64,000 nucleotides of DNA. Source: Paraburkholderia flagellata. GTDB taxonomy: Bacteria > Pseudomonadota > Gammaproteobacteria > Burkholderiales > Burkholderiaceae. The first letter of the stretch is position 1. Each line of letters begins with the position of its first letter. This document shows positions 17,632 through 28,700 of the stretch, piece by piece. The position numbers were made by a program, and so were the translations under genes. The stretch is taken from assembly GCF_021390645.1 (NCBI RefSeq), contig NZ_JAJEJT010000004.1, forward strand, positions 806,001 through 870,000, in the 5' to 3' direction. The notes beneath the pieces were generated by a model. The model ran no database searches. It saw nothing but the letters and a program-made list of their open reading frames with translations, and had not been told where the DNA came from.

Positions 17632-20600
17632 CGCTTGAGCGCTGTGTTCCCGCCGGCGCCGCAAATGCAGCGGCGAGCGTAAAAACGAAGCACGCGCCAT
17701 GTGGCGTGTTGGGCTCGAACTCCAGCGTGCCGCCATGCCGTTCGATAATCGAGCGGCAGATCGACAAACCCAGACCCATGCCTGTGGCCTTGGTCGTCAC
17801 GAATGGTTCGAACAACGAACCCTCGACGCAGGGTTGCAACCCATGCCCCGAGTCGGCCACCGTAATTTCGGCCCGGCCGCCGCCCACATGCCGACTGGAG
17901 AGTGCGAGCACCCGCGCGCGCGAATCGACACTTGCCATCGCCTCCACGGCGTTGACAATGAGATTGAGCGCGACTTGCTGAATCTGCACGCGATCGCCCT
18001 TGACGAAAAAGTCCGGCGCGATGGCGTTATCGACTTCGACGTGGTTATTCTCGACTTCCGCGCCCGCGAGCAGCAGCGCTTCGGCAACCGCGCTCCTAAG
18101 GTCGAACACGGTTAGCGTGGGCGGCGCGTTCTTCGCCAACTCGCGTATGCCGTGAATGATGCTCGACGCGCGCAGGCTCTCGCCCGCCACGAGCGCGAGC
18201 ATCTTGCGCGCCTCATCGAGCGCGGGCGGCTCGCGCTCGAGCCAGTGCACGCCCGCCGAGGCCGACGAATGAATCGCGCTCATCGGCTGACTGATTTCAT
18301 GTGCGATGGATGCCACCAGTTGGCCCATGGTCGTGAGGCGCGTTACGCGTGCAAGCTCCGCCATGGCGTTGCGCAGCGCTTCCTCCGTATGCGCGATTCG
18401 CTGATTTTGCTCGACGAGATCCTGATAGAGGCGCGCGTTTTCGAGCGCGATGGCGGCCTGTGCGCCGAGCACCGAAAGCACCGCGATCTTGTCCTCGGTA
18501 AATGCGCTTTCGCTCAGCCGGTTCTCCAGAAAGATCACGCCGACCAGACCGCCTTGCTTGAGCAGCGGCAGGCAGAGCACCGACTTCGCCTGGGTCCTTC
18601 GCACATACTCGTCGCGCGTATAGCCGCCCTCTGTCGCCGCGCTGCCGAGCGCGAGTGGCTGCCCCGTGCGGATCACCGTGCGCACCAGCGTAAGCGGCAG
18701 GTCGTCACTCGAAATCTCGCGCCGCACGACGTTGACTTCGGCGAGTTCGGCGCGCGTCACGGCCTCGGCGTGAATCTGCAAGCCGCCCTCGTGGGTCAGC
18801 GCGAGCACGCAGCGCTGGGCGCCCGCGTGCTCGAGCGTCACGAGTGCGAGCGTCTCGATCAGACGGCTCAGCACGATTTCGCTGGACAGCGCACTCGAAG
18901 CCTTGATGATCGCGGCGATATCGAGTTGCTGCGAGGGGTAATCGAAAGCCGGCATCGGTGCGCTGGCCGCAGCCTCGGTCTTGAGGCCTCGCTCCGTCAT
19001 GGCGCGCACCTTGGCATTCGCGCCCCACCATGCATAGGCATGCGAAGCATCGCGCAAGTAGGCGTCGGCAATTGCGCCGCGGCCTTGCTGGCGATGAAAT
19101 CCCGCCGCGAGTTCGCACGCAAGCGCTTCGACATGCAGAATCCGCCGTTCGTGAGCGTGACGAATGGCCTTGTTATAGAGGTGTTCCGCTTCGCGGGCGC
19201 GGCCGTCGAGCCGCGCGATTTCGGCATCGACGAGCGCGGCCCGGCCCGTGAGATTCGCGGGACCGACATGCGCCCACGCAGCCAGTGCCGCGCTATGCGC
19301 GTCGAGCGCTTCACGGTGCGCGTCCTGTTCGTGCGGCGTAGCTGCCGTTTCGCACAGCTTCGCTCGCGTGAGTGCGCCAAAGAAGCGATATTCGATCAAT
19401 TCGAGGAACATTCTCGACGCGCCGATCGATCGCCTCGCCGCCACCTCCGCCTCGAGCGCCGCTTCGAAATCGCCGCAAATAAAGCTCGCCTGAAGCATGC
19501 ACGTCCAGTAGGCAAAGCCGACGCTCGTGTTGTTCGCACGCACCGCGTCGATGTCCCGCTGGTATTCCTCGTCGCCGGCTTGACCCGCCGAATCGCGCCG
19601 TCCCGCATTGCCAAGTTGTTCGACGAGCTGGATCTGCGCGCGGAAAACGCCCGAATACAGAAAGAAGCGCGACAACCTCGCGACGTTCAGACCATTCTTC
19701 GCCTCCGCCAGCACTTCGTCCAGCGGCCGGCCCGCGAGAAGCAGCACGCTCACGACATTGCGGGCGCCCGACACATCGAATACCAGATCGCCGTCCTCTT
19801 TCGCCACCTTCTTCGCTTGCTCGATATAAGGCATGGCGTCCTGGGCCGGCCGGCTCCAGGGAATCACGAGACTGCCAAAGCGCATGTAGATGCGCGCCTT
19901 GTAGCGGGATCGCTTGCAACGATCGACCACGTCGACGGCCAGTTGCGCGAACTCATAGCCCGTCTTGTAGTCGCCATAGCGCTCTGCGAACACGAGATTC
20001 AGGCAGACGAATCCATAGGCCGCTGAATCGGAAAGACCGTGCCGCAAACTCAGCAAGGTCAGGTTCAGCAGAATCACGTCGAGCAGATTGGCGTTGAAAA
20101 AGAGCGCGGGCGGAATGAGATCGGCGAGCACGTCGAGCGCGCAGCGCCACACCGGGTCTTCGACCCACGTGTTTTCGGCAAGTTGCGCAACCGATCTTTC
20201 GCCCAGCTCACTGCGCAATTGCCGGTAAAGTCGATCGACCTCACCGTCCGAAGGGCGCTCTTCGATGTTGACGCCGAGGCGGACCAGAAAATCGAGCCCC
20301 GTGGTCAGCGCCTGAATCTGCCGGTTCTGCGCGGTTTGCAGGCTCGCCGTCAAGCGCGTCAATTCCGCTCGCAACGCCATGCTCACCGGCTTGCGCCCGA
20401 GCGCCGCGAGCCGCGCCTCGGCGGGCGCGAGCGTGCCGATCAGGCATTCCACGTCGGCCCGGTGGAATTCCGTCCACTGCGCCGTGTCTTCGTCGGTGGT
20501 TTCGTCGATCAGCGCCGCCGCCGTTTCGAAATAGACGAGCGCCGACGTGTACGCGGTCGCCGCCTTCGCTCTTTCCCCTGCGAGCAGATTGAGGTAGGCA

Positions 20601-22792
20601 AAGCGCTTGCGCTCCTCGGGCGAAACGATCCGCGAAGCCCCACGATTGATCTGATTCGCGACGACGAAAAGTTCGTCGCCCGGCTCGTCCTCGCGCAGGC
20701 GCATGGCGAGCCTGCGCCCGATGTCGAGGTGCAGCGCTGCCTGTTCGCTTTCGCTCATCGACGCGTATGCGGCTTCGCGAATGCGGTCGTGCGTAAAGCG
20801 CAGCATGTCCGCATCGCGGTCGATGAGCGAAGCGTTGATCGCCTCGCGCAGGCTCGCCTCCAGCGCCGGCTTGCCGAGGCTCGCCGCCGCCGCGAGATCC
20901 GCGATCTTCGCGGCGCCACCCAGACTGGCAAAGACCTGCAATGCGTAGCGCGCGGCCTCGCCAAGGCGTGCGAAGCGCAGCAGCATGAGGTCCGCCACGT
21001 TGTCCGAATAGAGCTTGGCGCGAATGCGATCGACGTCCCGCAAGCGTAACGCGCCCTTTTCCTCGAATTCAATCAGCCCTTCGCTCGCGAGTTCCGCGGC
21101 AAGCTGAATCGTGAAAAATGGATTGCCGCCCGTCTTTTCCCGAATGATGTCGATCACCGGCAGCGACGCGTCGAGCTTGCAGCCCAGCGTATCGCCAACC
21201 AGGCGCGCCATGTCGCCGCGTTCGAGCGGCTCGACTGCAATCACCTGATGCCGGTCTTTCGCCTCGTCGATCAGCCGGGCGAGCGCATGCCCCGGTGTCA
21301 CTTCGTTGCTGCGAAACGCCGCGATGAGCATCACATGAGAGAGTTCGCCGTCGTGGGTCAGATAGTCGAGGACCGTGAGCGTGCCTTCATCGACCCACTG
21401 CATGTCGTCGAAAAACAGCACGAGCGGGCGCTCGGGTTGCGACACGCCTTTGAGCAGGTCGGCAATCGTGCGCAAATAAAGCGCTCTGTCTACATTGAAT
21501 TCCGTTTCGCCGGCGCTCGACAGTTCGCCCAATATTAGTTTTAGATCGGGCAAGAGGCCATAGAGAATTTCCGCGCGCCCGCCCATGCGCGCCACGAGGC
21601 GTTTGCGCGTCGCTGCGAAGTTCGCGTCTTCCTGACCGAGAATCGGGCGAATGAGCCGCTCGATCGCACGGACCAGCGCGCCATAGGGTTGGGTCGAATC
21701 GAGCTGTTCGCACACGCCCCGCGCGTACGAGATCGTCGTCGTGCCGATTGCGCTTGCCCATTGATCGATCAGCACGGATTTGCCGCTGCCCGAATAGCCG
21801 GCAACGAAGACCAGTTCGACCGCACCGCTCGCACTCACGCGGCGCAAGGTTGCATTGAGGGCGTCCATCTGGCCGCGGCGGCCATAGAGCGCGCCGGAGT
21901 GCCGGCTGATCGCAACGCTCGCGTGGAGGTCCAGCGGAAACGCGAGGGGAGCCTTGCGCTCCGACCCGGCGTTCAGGCAGCGCAACAAATCGGCCTGCAG
22001 CCCCGCCGCCGACTGGTAGCGGTCATTGGGATTCTTGGCGAGAAGCTTTATGACGACCGCTTCGACCTGACGCGGCAATCCAAGCGCATAAGCGGAAGGA
22101 CGCATGGGCTCCTTGGCGAGTTGCGCATGCGCGAGCGCCATTCTGTCGACTCCCGTGAACGGCAGCACGCCGGTGAGCATTTCGTAGTACAGACAGCCCA
22201 GCGAATAGAGGTCGGCGCGACAGTCCAGCATCCGCTCCATCCGGCCGCAAAGCTCCGGTGCCATGTATTCGATCGACCCGCTGCTGGCGCGATGAAGATT
22301 GGCTTCGTGAACCGAACGATCGACCGTCATCGCGTGACCAAAGCCAAGGAGGCACGCCGATTCTTCGGCATCGTCGAGCAGAAAATGATCGGGATTCAGG
22401 TCGCAGTGGATCAGCCCGGCTTCATGGAGCGATTCCACGGCGGCGGCCATCGCAATCGCGGCGCGCAGAAAGCGCTCGATTTTTTTCGGTGAACGCCAGC
22501 GCGCGCGCAAGAGCGTGCCGCCGGGGTCGCACAACGCGAGCGCGAAACAGCCGTTTTCCCGCAATAGCGCCTGGGGCCGTGCAGCCCATGGCGCTGTGAG
22601 ACGCGTGCGCAACGCATAGGCGTGCTCCAACTGCGCGCGCCGCTCGTGCTCCTTCGGGCCGTCCTCCGTCACCTCGAACAACACGCGTGCGCCTTCCTTG
22701 TTCACGCCGCGATAGAGCGCAGGCGGCCCTGCGACCAGTTGCGTGAGATCGTAGTCGGCCAGTTGATCGAGAATGGGCACGTAATGGCTCAT
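17615..22792 (-). CDS. multidomain kinase-like / AAA ATPase / GAF / sensor histidine kinase
   Basis: A 1725-aa cytoplasmic signalling protein. Its parts are a protein-kinase-like domain (about 10-275), an AAA-type ATPase (about 300-560; P-loop GYSGSGKS at 332-339, Walker B FFDDMQW), a long helical repeat region (about 600-1270), a GAF domain (about 1295-1455), and a histidine kinase. The histidine kinase has phospho-His 1498 in AHEISQP and ATP lid GMGLGLSICRSII. The kinase domain looks inactive: the VAIK lysine is missing, HRD is HCD at 129-131, and DFG is GFG at 150-152. The ATG at 22792 overlaps the upstream kinase stop (ATGA), so translation is coupled. The histidine kinase part appears intact, and the likely target is a receiver protein nearby. 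Confidence 0.9.
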   Translation of the reverse strand: MSHYVPILDQLADYDLTQLVAGPPALYRGVNKEGARVLFEVTEDGPKEHERRAQLEHAYALRTRLTAPWAARPQALLRENGCFALALCDPGGTLLRARWRSPKKIERFLRAAIAMAAAVESLHEAGLIHCDLNPDHFLLDDAEESACLLGFGHAMTVDRSVHEANLHRASSGSIEYMAPELCGRMERMLDCRADLYSLGCLYYEMLTGVLPFTGVDRMALAHAQLAKEPMRPSAYALGLPRQVEAVVIKLLAKNPNDRYQSAAGLQADLLRCLNAGSERKAPLAFPLDLHASVAISRHSGALYGRRGQMDALNATLRRVSASGAVELVFVAGYSGSGKSVLIDQWASAIGTTTISYARGVCEQLDSTQPYGALVRAIERLIRPILGQEDANFAATRKRLVARMGGRAEILYGLLPDLKLILGELSSAGETEFNVDRALYLRTIADLLKGVSQPERPLVLFFDDMQWVDEGTLTVLDYLTHDGELSHVMLIAAFRSNEVTPGHALARLIDEAKDRHQVIAVEPLERGDMARLVGDTLGCKLDASLPVIDIIREKTGGNPFFTIQLAAELASEGLIEFEEKGALRLRDVDRIRAKLYSDNVADLMLLRFARLGEAARYALQVFASLGGAAKIADLAAAASLGKPALEASLREAINASLIDRDADMLRFTHDRIREAAYASMSESEQAALHLDIGRRLAMRLREDEPGDELFVVANQINRGASRIVSPEERKRFAYLNLLAGERAKAATAYTSALVYFETAAALIDETTDEDTAQWTEFHRADVECLIGTLAPAEARLAALGRKPVSMALRAELTRLTASLQTAQNRQIQALTTGLDFLVRLGVNIEERPSDGEVDRLYRQLRSELGERSVAQLAENTWVEDPVWRCALDVLADLIPPALFFNANLLDVILLNLTLLSLRHGLSDSAAYGFVCLNLVFAERYGDYKTGYEFAQLAVDVVDRCKRSRYKARIYMRFGSLVIPWSRPAQDAMPYIEQAKKVAKEDGDLVFDVSGARNVVSVLLLAGRPLDEVLAEAKNGLNVARLSRFFLYSGVFRAQIQLVEQLGNAGRRDSAGQAGDEEYQRDIDAVRANNTSVGFAYWTCMLQASFICGDFEAALEAEVAARRSIGASRMFLELIEYRFFGALTRAKLCETAATPHEQDAHREALDAHSAALAAWAHVGPANLTGRAALVDAEIARLDGRAREAEHLYNKAIRHAHERRILHVEALACELAAGFHRQQGRGAIADAYLRDASHAYAWWGANAKVRAMTERGLKTEAAASAPMPAFDYPSQQLDIAAIIKASSALSSEIVLSRLIETLALVTLEHAGAQRCVLALTHEGGLQIHAEAVTRAELAEVNVVRREISSDDLPLTLVRTVIRTGQPLALGSAATEGGYTRDEYVRRTQAKSVLCLPLLKQGGLVGVIFLENRLSESAFTEDKIAVLSVLGAQAAIALENARLYQDLVEQNQRIAHTEEALRNAMAELARVTRLTTMGQLVASIAHEISQPMSAIHSSASAGVHWLEREPPALDEARKMLALVAGESLRASSIIHGIRELAKNAPPTLTVFDLRSAVAEALLLAGAEVENNHVEVDNAIAPDFFVKGDRVQIQQVALNLIVNAVEAMASVDSRARVLALSSRHVGGGRAEITVADSGHGLQPCVEGSLFEPFVTTKATGMGLGLSICRSIIERHGGTLEFEPNTPHGACFVFTLAAAFAAPAGTQRSSVNRLD

Positions 22793-25700
22793 GCGGCTAT
22801 CCCGTTCGCGTGCGCGGCGACCGCGCCTTCGACGCAGCTTCCTGGTGCGGCAAGTTCGAAGCAGAACGTCGCGCCCGCGTCCTGATTGTTGAACGCCCAG
22901 ATCGAACCGCGATGTTCCTCGATGATCGAGCGGCAAATGGACAGGCCAAGCCCCATGCCGTCCGACTTCGTCGTGAAGAACGGCTCGAATAGCCGATCGA
23001 CGATATCGGCAGCGATCCCTGTGCCCGAATCGCACACACACACGCGCACGGACTCCGCGCCAGCGCGTTCAGCCGAGATCTTCAGCACTCGCGTGCTGCC
23101 CGAGCACTTCAGGATTGAATGCATGCCATTGAAGATCAGGTTCATGACCACCTGCTGAATCTGGATCTTGTCGGCGGCCACCTTGGGCAAACCGTCTTCT
23201 GCGACGACACGCAGGCGAATATTGTTCTTTTCCATTTCCTGCCGAACGAGAGCCACCACCTCGGTGACGGTCTGCGTCAAATCGATGGCGGCGCGATTCG
23301 GGCGCTCCTTGCGCGCAAGCGCGCGCAGGCGGTTGATCACTTCACTCGCGCGATCCGCGTCGCTCACGATACGCGCAAGATTGTTGCGCGCTTCGGCGAC
23401 CGAAGGCACTGCGCGGTCCAGCCAGCGCATGCCCGCCTCGCCATGCGTGATGATCGCCATGAGCGGTTGCTTGAGGTCGTGCGCGAGCGACGCCGTCAAT
23501 TCACCGAGCGTCGAAACGCGCGTGACGTGCGTAAGTTCCGCCTGCGCACGCAGCAGCGCATTCTGCGCCTGGTGAATTTCAGTCATGTCGGCAAGGGCGC
23601 CGACGTATTCCACAGCCCGGCTAGCGGACGCGATTGGCCTCGCCACCATGCGCAGATACTTCACCGCGCCCGTTTCCACGCGCACGCGATACTCGGCTTC
23701 GATGATCGACGCGCCTTCCTCCGCCTCACGCAGCGCGCGCCTCACCTGATCTACGTCGTCGGGATGAATGCGCTCCAGCATGAGATCCATATGCAGCCGC
23801 CCGGGCTCGTCCATTTCCAGGATCCGATAGGTTTGCGCGGAGCACGTCATGTCGCGCGACTCGACATTCCACCCAATACTGCCGATATTGCTGAGCCGCT
23901 GGGCTTCGGAGAGATACATCTCGCCGCGCCGCAAAGCGTCTTCGAAGGCGCGCCGGTCCGTGACATCGGTCGTCGCGCCGATATACTCGCGCGCGCCGCT
24001 CTCGTCGCTCGACCACGGGCGGAAAATCACCTGCAGCCGGCGCACGCTGCCGTCGCTCTGCCGTGTCGAGAATTCGTGGCTGTGCATGCCGTCTTCGCAG
24101 ATCGCATTGACGAAGACTTCCTTGAAACGCAGCCGGTCCTCCTCCAGCACACACTCGAGGCACATTTCGATGGTCGGCCGCTCACACGTGAACGCCACGC
24201 CCCATAACTCGTAATTCTCGCGCGACCACAGCAATTGCCCCGAGGTCGTGTTCCAGATCCAGGTGCCCGTCTTGCTGATGCGCTGCCCCTCTTCGAGGAA
24301 CGCCTCGCTGCGCCTGAGACGCGCTTCAGTTTGGCGGCGCTCGACGTTCTCGCGCTTGAGCGCGGAATAGAGTCTCGCGTTCTCAATAGAAATGGCGGCC
24401 TGAGCGGCCAGCATGTTCATCAAGTTAATGCGTGCGAAATCGAACACATACGGCGTGACGCCGTTCTCCATATACAGCATGCCAACGAGCCCCGCATGCC
24501 GCAAAAGCGGCAGGCAGAGCAGCGACCGGCAGCGGCCCGTGCTGAGGTAACGGTCGTCGCGGAAGTCGTTGGGCTCCGCGCCGTCGTCGATGACGACGTT
24601 CTCGTGAACCCGCATGACATGGCGAATCACGGTAAGCGGCACCACGGACTCGCACAGTCCCATGTCGCTTGCTTCCACGGTAATGCCGTTCTCCCCGGAG
24701 CCAGCCTGGGCCACAATACGAAAGCTCTCGCCCGACCAGAGAATGAGCAACGCACGTTGCGCGCCGCTGTGCCGCACGGCAATCTGCATGAACGCCTGCA
24801 CCAGTTTGTCGAGGTCGATCTCGCTCGAAACGGCCTGGGACAACTGGACCATCGCGGCGACATCGACCGTGCCCTGTGGCGCAACATGACCTCCCGAACT
24901 GCGTGCGGCGGGTGCCCAGTCACGTAGATGGTGAAACGCCTGCTCGAGACTGCGCACCTTGGCGTCGGCGCCCCAACGCGCATAGACGTCGCGAGCCGAG
25001 CGCAGGCACGCGTGGGACACCGATGTCAGACCGCGTTGCAGGTAGAAGTGCGCCGAGCATTCACGCGCCATGGCCTCGTAATGCGGCTGCCCATTCTCAC
25101 GCGCCAGTTCGATTGCGCGTTCGTATTCCTGCTCCGCGTGGACATAGTCGCCCACGAGCCGCGCATATTCGGCCGTGACGAGCGCACAGCGGCTGCCGAA
25201 GTTCTCGGGCGCGCTTTGTGCCCATGACTTGAGCCGCTCGATGGCGTCGATGAGTTCGCGCTCCATCAATTCGCGTGCGGCTTCTTGTCCTGTTTCCTGC
25301 TGAACGTCGTCGATCACGCGCACGAGCGCAAGCGCGCGCAGAAAGTAGTACGTCACCTCAATCGGCATGGCCATGACCGCGCCGAGCAGCGGCTCGATCT
25401 CTCTCGCACGCGTAACCGTGGCAGCGAAGCGGTTGTGCAGAAAGTCCAGTTTCATCGCCATGATCGCGGCATAGGCGATACCGCAGCCAAACTGGCTCTC
25501 GCGCACGAACGAGACGAGTGCTTCATGCGTGCAAGCGATGCCCAGGTCCGCCGCGTCGACGCCCTGCAAGCGCAGCAGGAACATCAATTCGAGTTCGATC
25601 GTGACGCTAATCGTCTTGTTACGCAACTCGTTGGCAAAGCGCAGATTCTCGCGGCACAGGTTGGTCACCTCGTTGAGGTGCTCGCCGCGTTCATAGGCCT

Positions 25701-28700
25701 GCCAGATGCTCTCGAACGCGATATATCCTGCGTAGATGAAGTCGCCCGCTTCGACGCATTGGCTCATTGCGCGGCCCAGCACAGGAATCGCCGCACGAAA
25801 TGGCCGCCGCCAGATCAGGATGTGATCGCCGTGCAAGTGCAGCAGCGTGCCGGTCAGACGCGGTTCGCCATAACGCTCGTTTACGGCGAGCGCAAGCTCG
25901 GAAAAGCGCAGCGCGAGATCATAGTCGCGCGTGGTGCCGACCAGCAACAGCGCGTAGATGGCGTAGACATAGCCTGCCAGACGCGTGTTGCCGTGCGACA
26001 AGCACAATTCGGCCGCCTTGAGCACGAGAATCGGGAACAGTTTCTGTACGCCGATATACGCACTGGGAATCGCGTCGACAATGAGACCGATCACGGCCTC
26101 GTGCATGGGGTCGTCGAGGCAGCCGCGCGTGAGCAGCGCCGCCACCTGATGCGGCGGACACCACTCGCGCAACGCCGCGAGTTTTTGCGCGACTAGCGCA
26201 TCGTCGATGCCTTCACCCTGCACCTCCACGTTCAGCAGCGAGAGCGCCCTGAGCGTCGTGTCGACCGCGAGCCGATAGTCGCCCGACGCCTGGTGAATGC
26301 GGATTTCCATCCGCAATGCGGCAGCGCGTTTGAGCAAACCGCCCGCGCGGTTGCACGCTTTGCGCGCCGTTTCCAGCGCCTGGCTGAAATCGCCGGTGAG
26401 GTACTCGCATTCCGCCATGTCGAGCAGCAGACGGAATACGTCGATACGCCCCTCGCTCACGCCATACTGCGCGATGAGCTTTTCCGCCTGCGCGAAATAC
26501 TCGCGCGCCGAACTCCACGCCGCCGCCGCTTTGGCTGCGTTGCCCGCCAGCACGTCGAGTTCGGCTAGCCGCGTGCGGTCGGGTTGCGAAAGGATCCGCT
26601 GCGAGCGGTTCAGGTGGCCGACTACTTCGAACACTTCGGCCGTGCTCGGCGCAGTTGGCATGGCAAAGAGCAGATTGGTGCCGATCTGCGCGTGCGCGAG
26701 TTCGCGCGCGGTTTCACCGAGCATCGCGTACGAGGCTTCCTGCACGCGGTCATGCGCGAAGCGGTAAGCTTCCCCCTTGCGCGACACGAGGCCCGCCGTT
26801 TCCGCTTCACGCATCGTCGCCAGTACGCGGCGGCTATCCGTGCCGAGCACGCGTGCCAGCGCGCCCACGCGCGCCGTTCCTCCCACACACGCGAAGACCG
26901 CGAGGACATGCTTTGTTTCGTCGTTCAGGCGCGTGAGACGCAGCGTGAGCAGGTCGACCACGTTGTCGGTGTAGCCCTTGTCGCGAATCTTGTCGATGTC
27001 CCACGTCCAGCCGACGCTGTACGAGTCCGGCACGATGAGCCGGTCCTGAATCAGTTCGCGCAGAAATTCGATCGTGAAGAACGGATTGCCGCCCGTCCTT
27101 TCGAAGATCACCGAAGCGAGCGGCGCTACGGCCTCGGGCGGCTCGACCAGTGTCTCGGCGATCAGCGTCACGATGTCCGCGAGCGTGAGTGGCAACAGAC
27201 CGATTTTCTCGGTCACCTTTCGGCCGAAAAGAATGCCGTTGAGCCGTTCGCTCGCCACCCGCGAGCGGCCCAGATCGATGCTGCGATGCGCGAGTACGAG
27301 CAGCAGATTCTTCAGTTCGGCGTCCGAAGCAAGCCCGTCGATGATTTCCAGCGTGCCGGAATCGAGCCATTGCACGTCGTCCAGAAAGAGCACGAGTGGC
27401 CGTTGCTTGTCCGAAAACAACATGAGAAAGCGTTTGACGACCAGCAGAAACCGGTTCGTCGCCTCCTGCGGCGGCAGGGTTTCGATTGCAGGCTGCGGCC
27501 CCACCATGGCGCCAATTTCCGGCACCAGATTGACGATCAGTTGGCCGCCCTTGCCCACGGCTTCTTCGAAGCGCCCCTTCCATACCGCGATTTCCGGGCC
27601 GGTCTTCCTCAGGAGCGGGCGCACGAGCCCGCGCAGCACCTGGACAAAAGCCGCGTATGGCACATTGTCGTTGTACTGATCGAATTTCCCGAGCGTGAAA
27701 TGTACGCCGGCCGAACCGATATTGCGCTTGAATTCCTCGATAAAAAAGGTCTTGCCAACGCCGGGCTCGCCCTCGACGATCACCGCCATAGCGTCGCCAG
27801 TCTGGCGCACACGTTCCAGCGCGCCGTGCAGCTGTTCGAGTTCGCGCTGCCGCCCATACGTGCGCACGGGAAACACGGCCTGCGATTGACGGTCGCCCCG
27901 GCCGAGCAGCGCGGGCGAAACCTCCGCACCGTGGGTCATTTCGTCGAGGCAGAGCTGCAGGTCCGCCTCGACGCCCGCGGCGCTCTGATAGCGGTCGTCG
28001 ACCGCTTTCGCCAGCAGCTTGTTGATGACGAATTCTATCTCGGGACGGATATCGGCAACGAGACTGCCCAGCGGCCGCGGCGTGCTCACGAGATGCGAAT
28101 AGATCCATTCCTCGCGTTCGCGCGCCTCGTAGGGCATCCGCCCGGACAGCAGTTGATAGAGCAGCACGCCGAGCGAATACAAGTCGCTGCGTGGATCGTT
28201 ACGCTGGCTCACGGCGCTGGTGCGCTCGGGCGCGAGATACGGCAACTGGCTCATGGGCACGACGCCGATTTCGCCGCCCCCCGCATAGTTGCCCTCGATG
28301 CCACAAGCGCTGCCGAAACCCGTGATCCACACGCGCTGCTCCCAACCTACGAACAGGCTGGCGGGGCTCAGGTTGTGATGAACGAGTCCACGCGCATGCA
28401 TGCCTTTGAGTGCCGAGGCGAGCGACACCGCGAGCGAAAGAAAGCGCCGCAACGAGCGGCCATGCGCAATATCGCCGCTGAGCGATACACCTTCGCAATT
28501 GTGCAGCGTGAGGAGAAACTGGCCGCCCGACCGAAACAGCTCCCGCGGACGGATACCCCATTGGGCGTCGATCGATTCGCGCAGACCGTATTCTTTTTCA
28601 AACGAAGCGAGGAGTTCACGCGACGCGCGTGCCTCGAATGGCGCTTTCACGATGAGCGGCTGATCGCTCGCGTCGGTGGTCACGCGGTACATGACCAGGT

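Noticed and set aside
18152..20026. A 624-codon open frame on the plus strand
   Set aside because: It mirrors the 1725-aa kinase gene and shows only low-complexity basic sequence.
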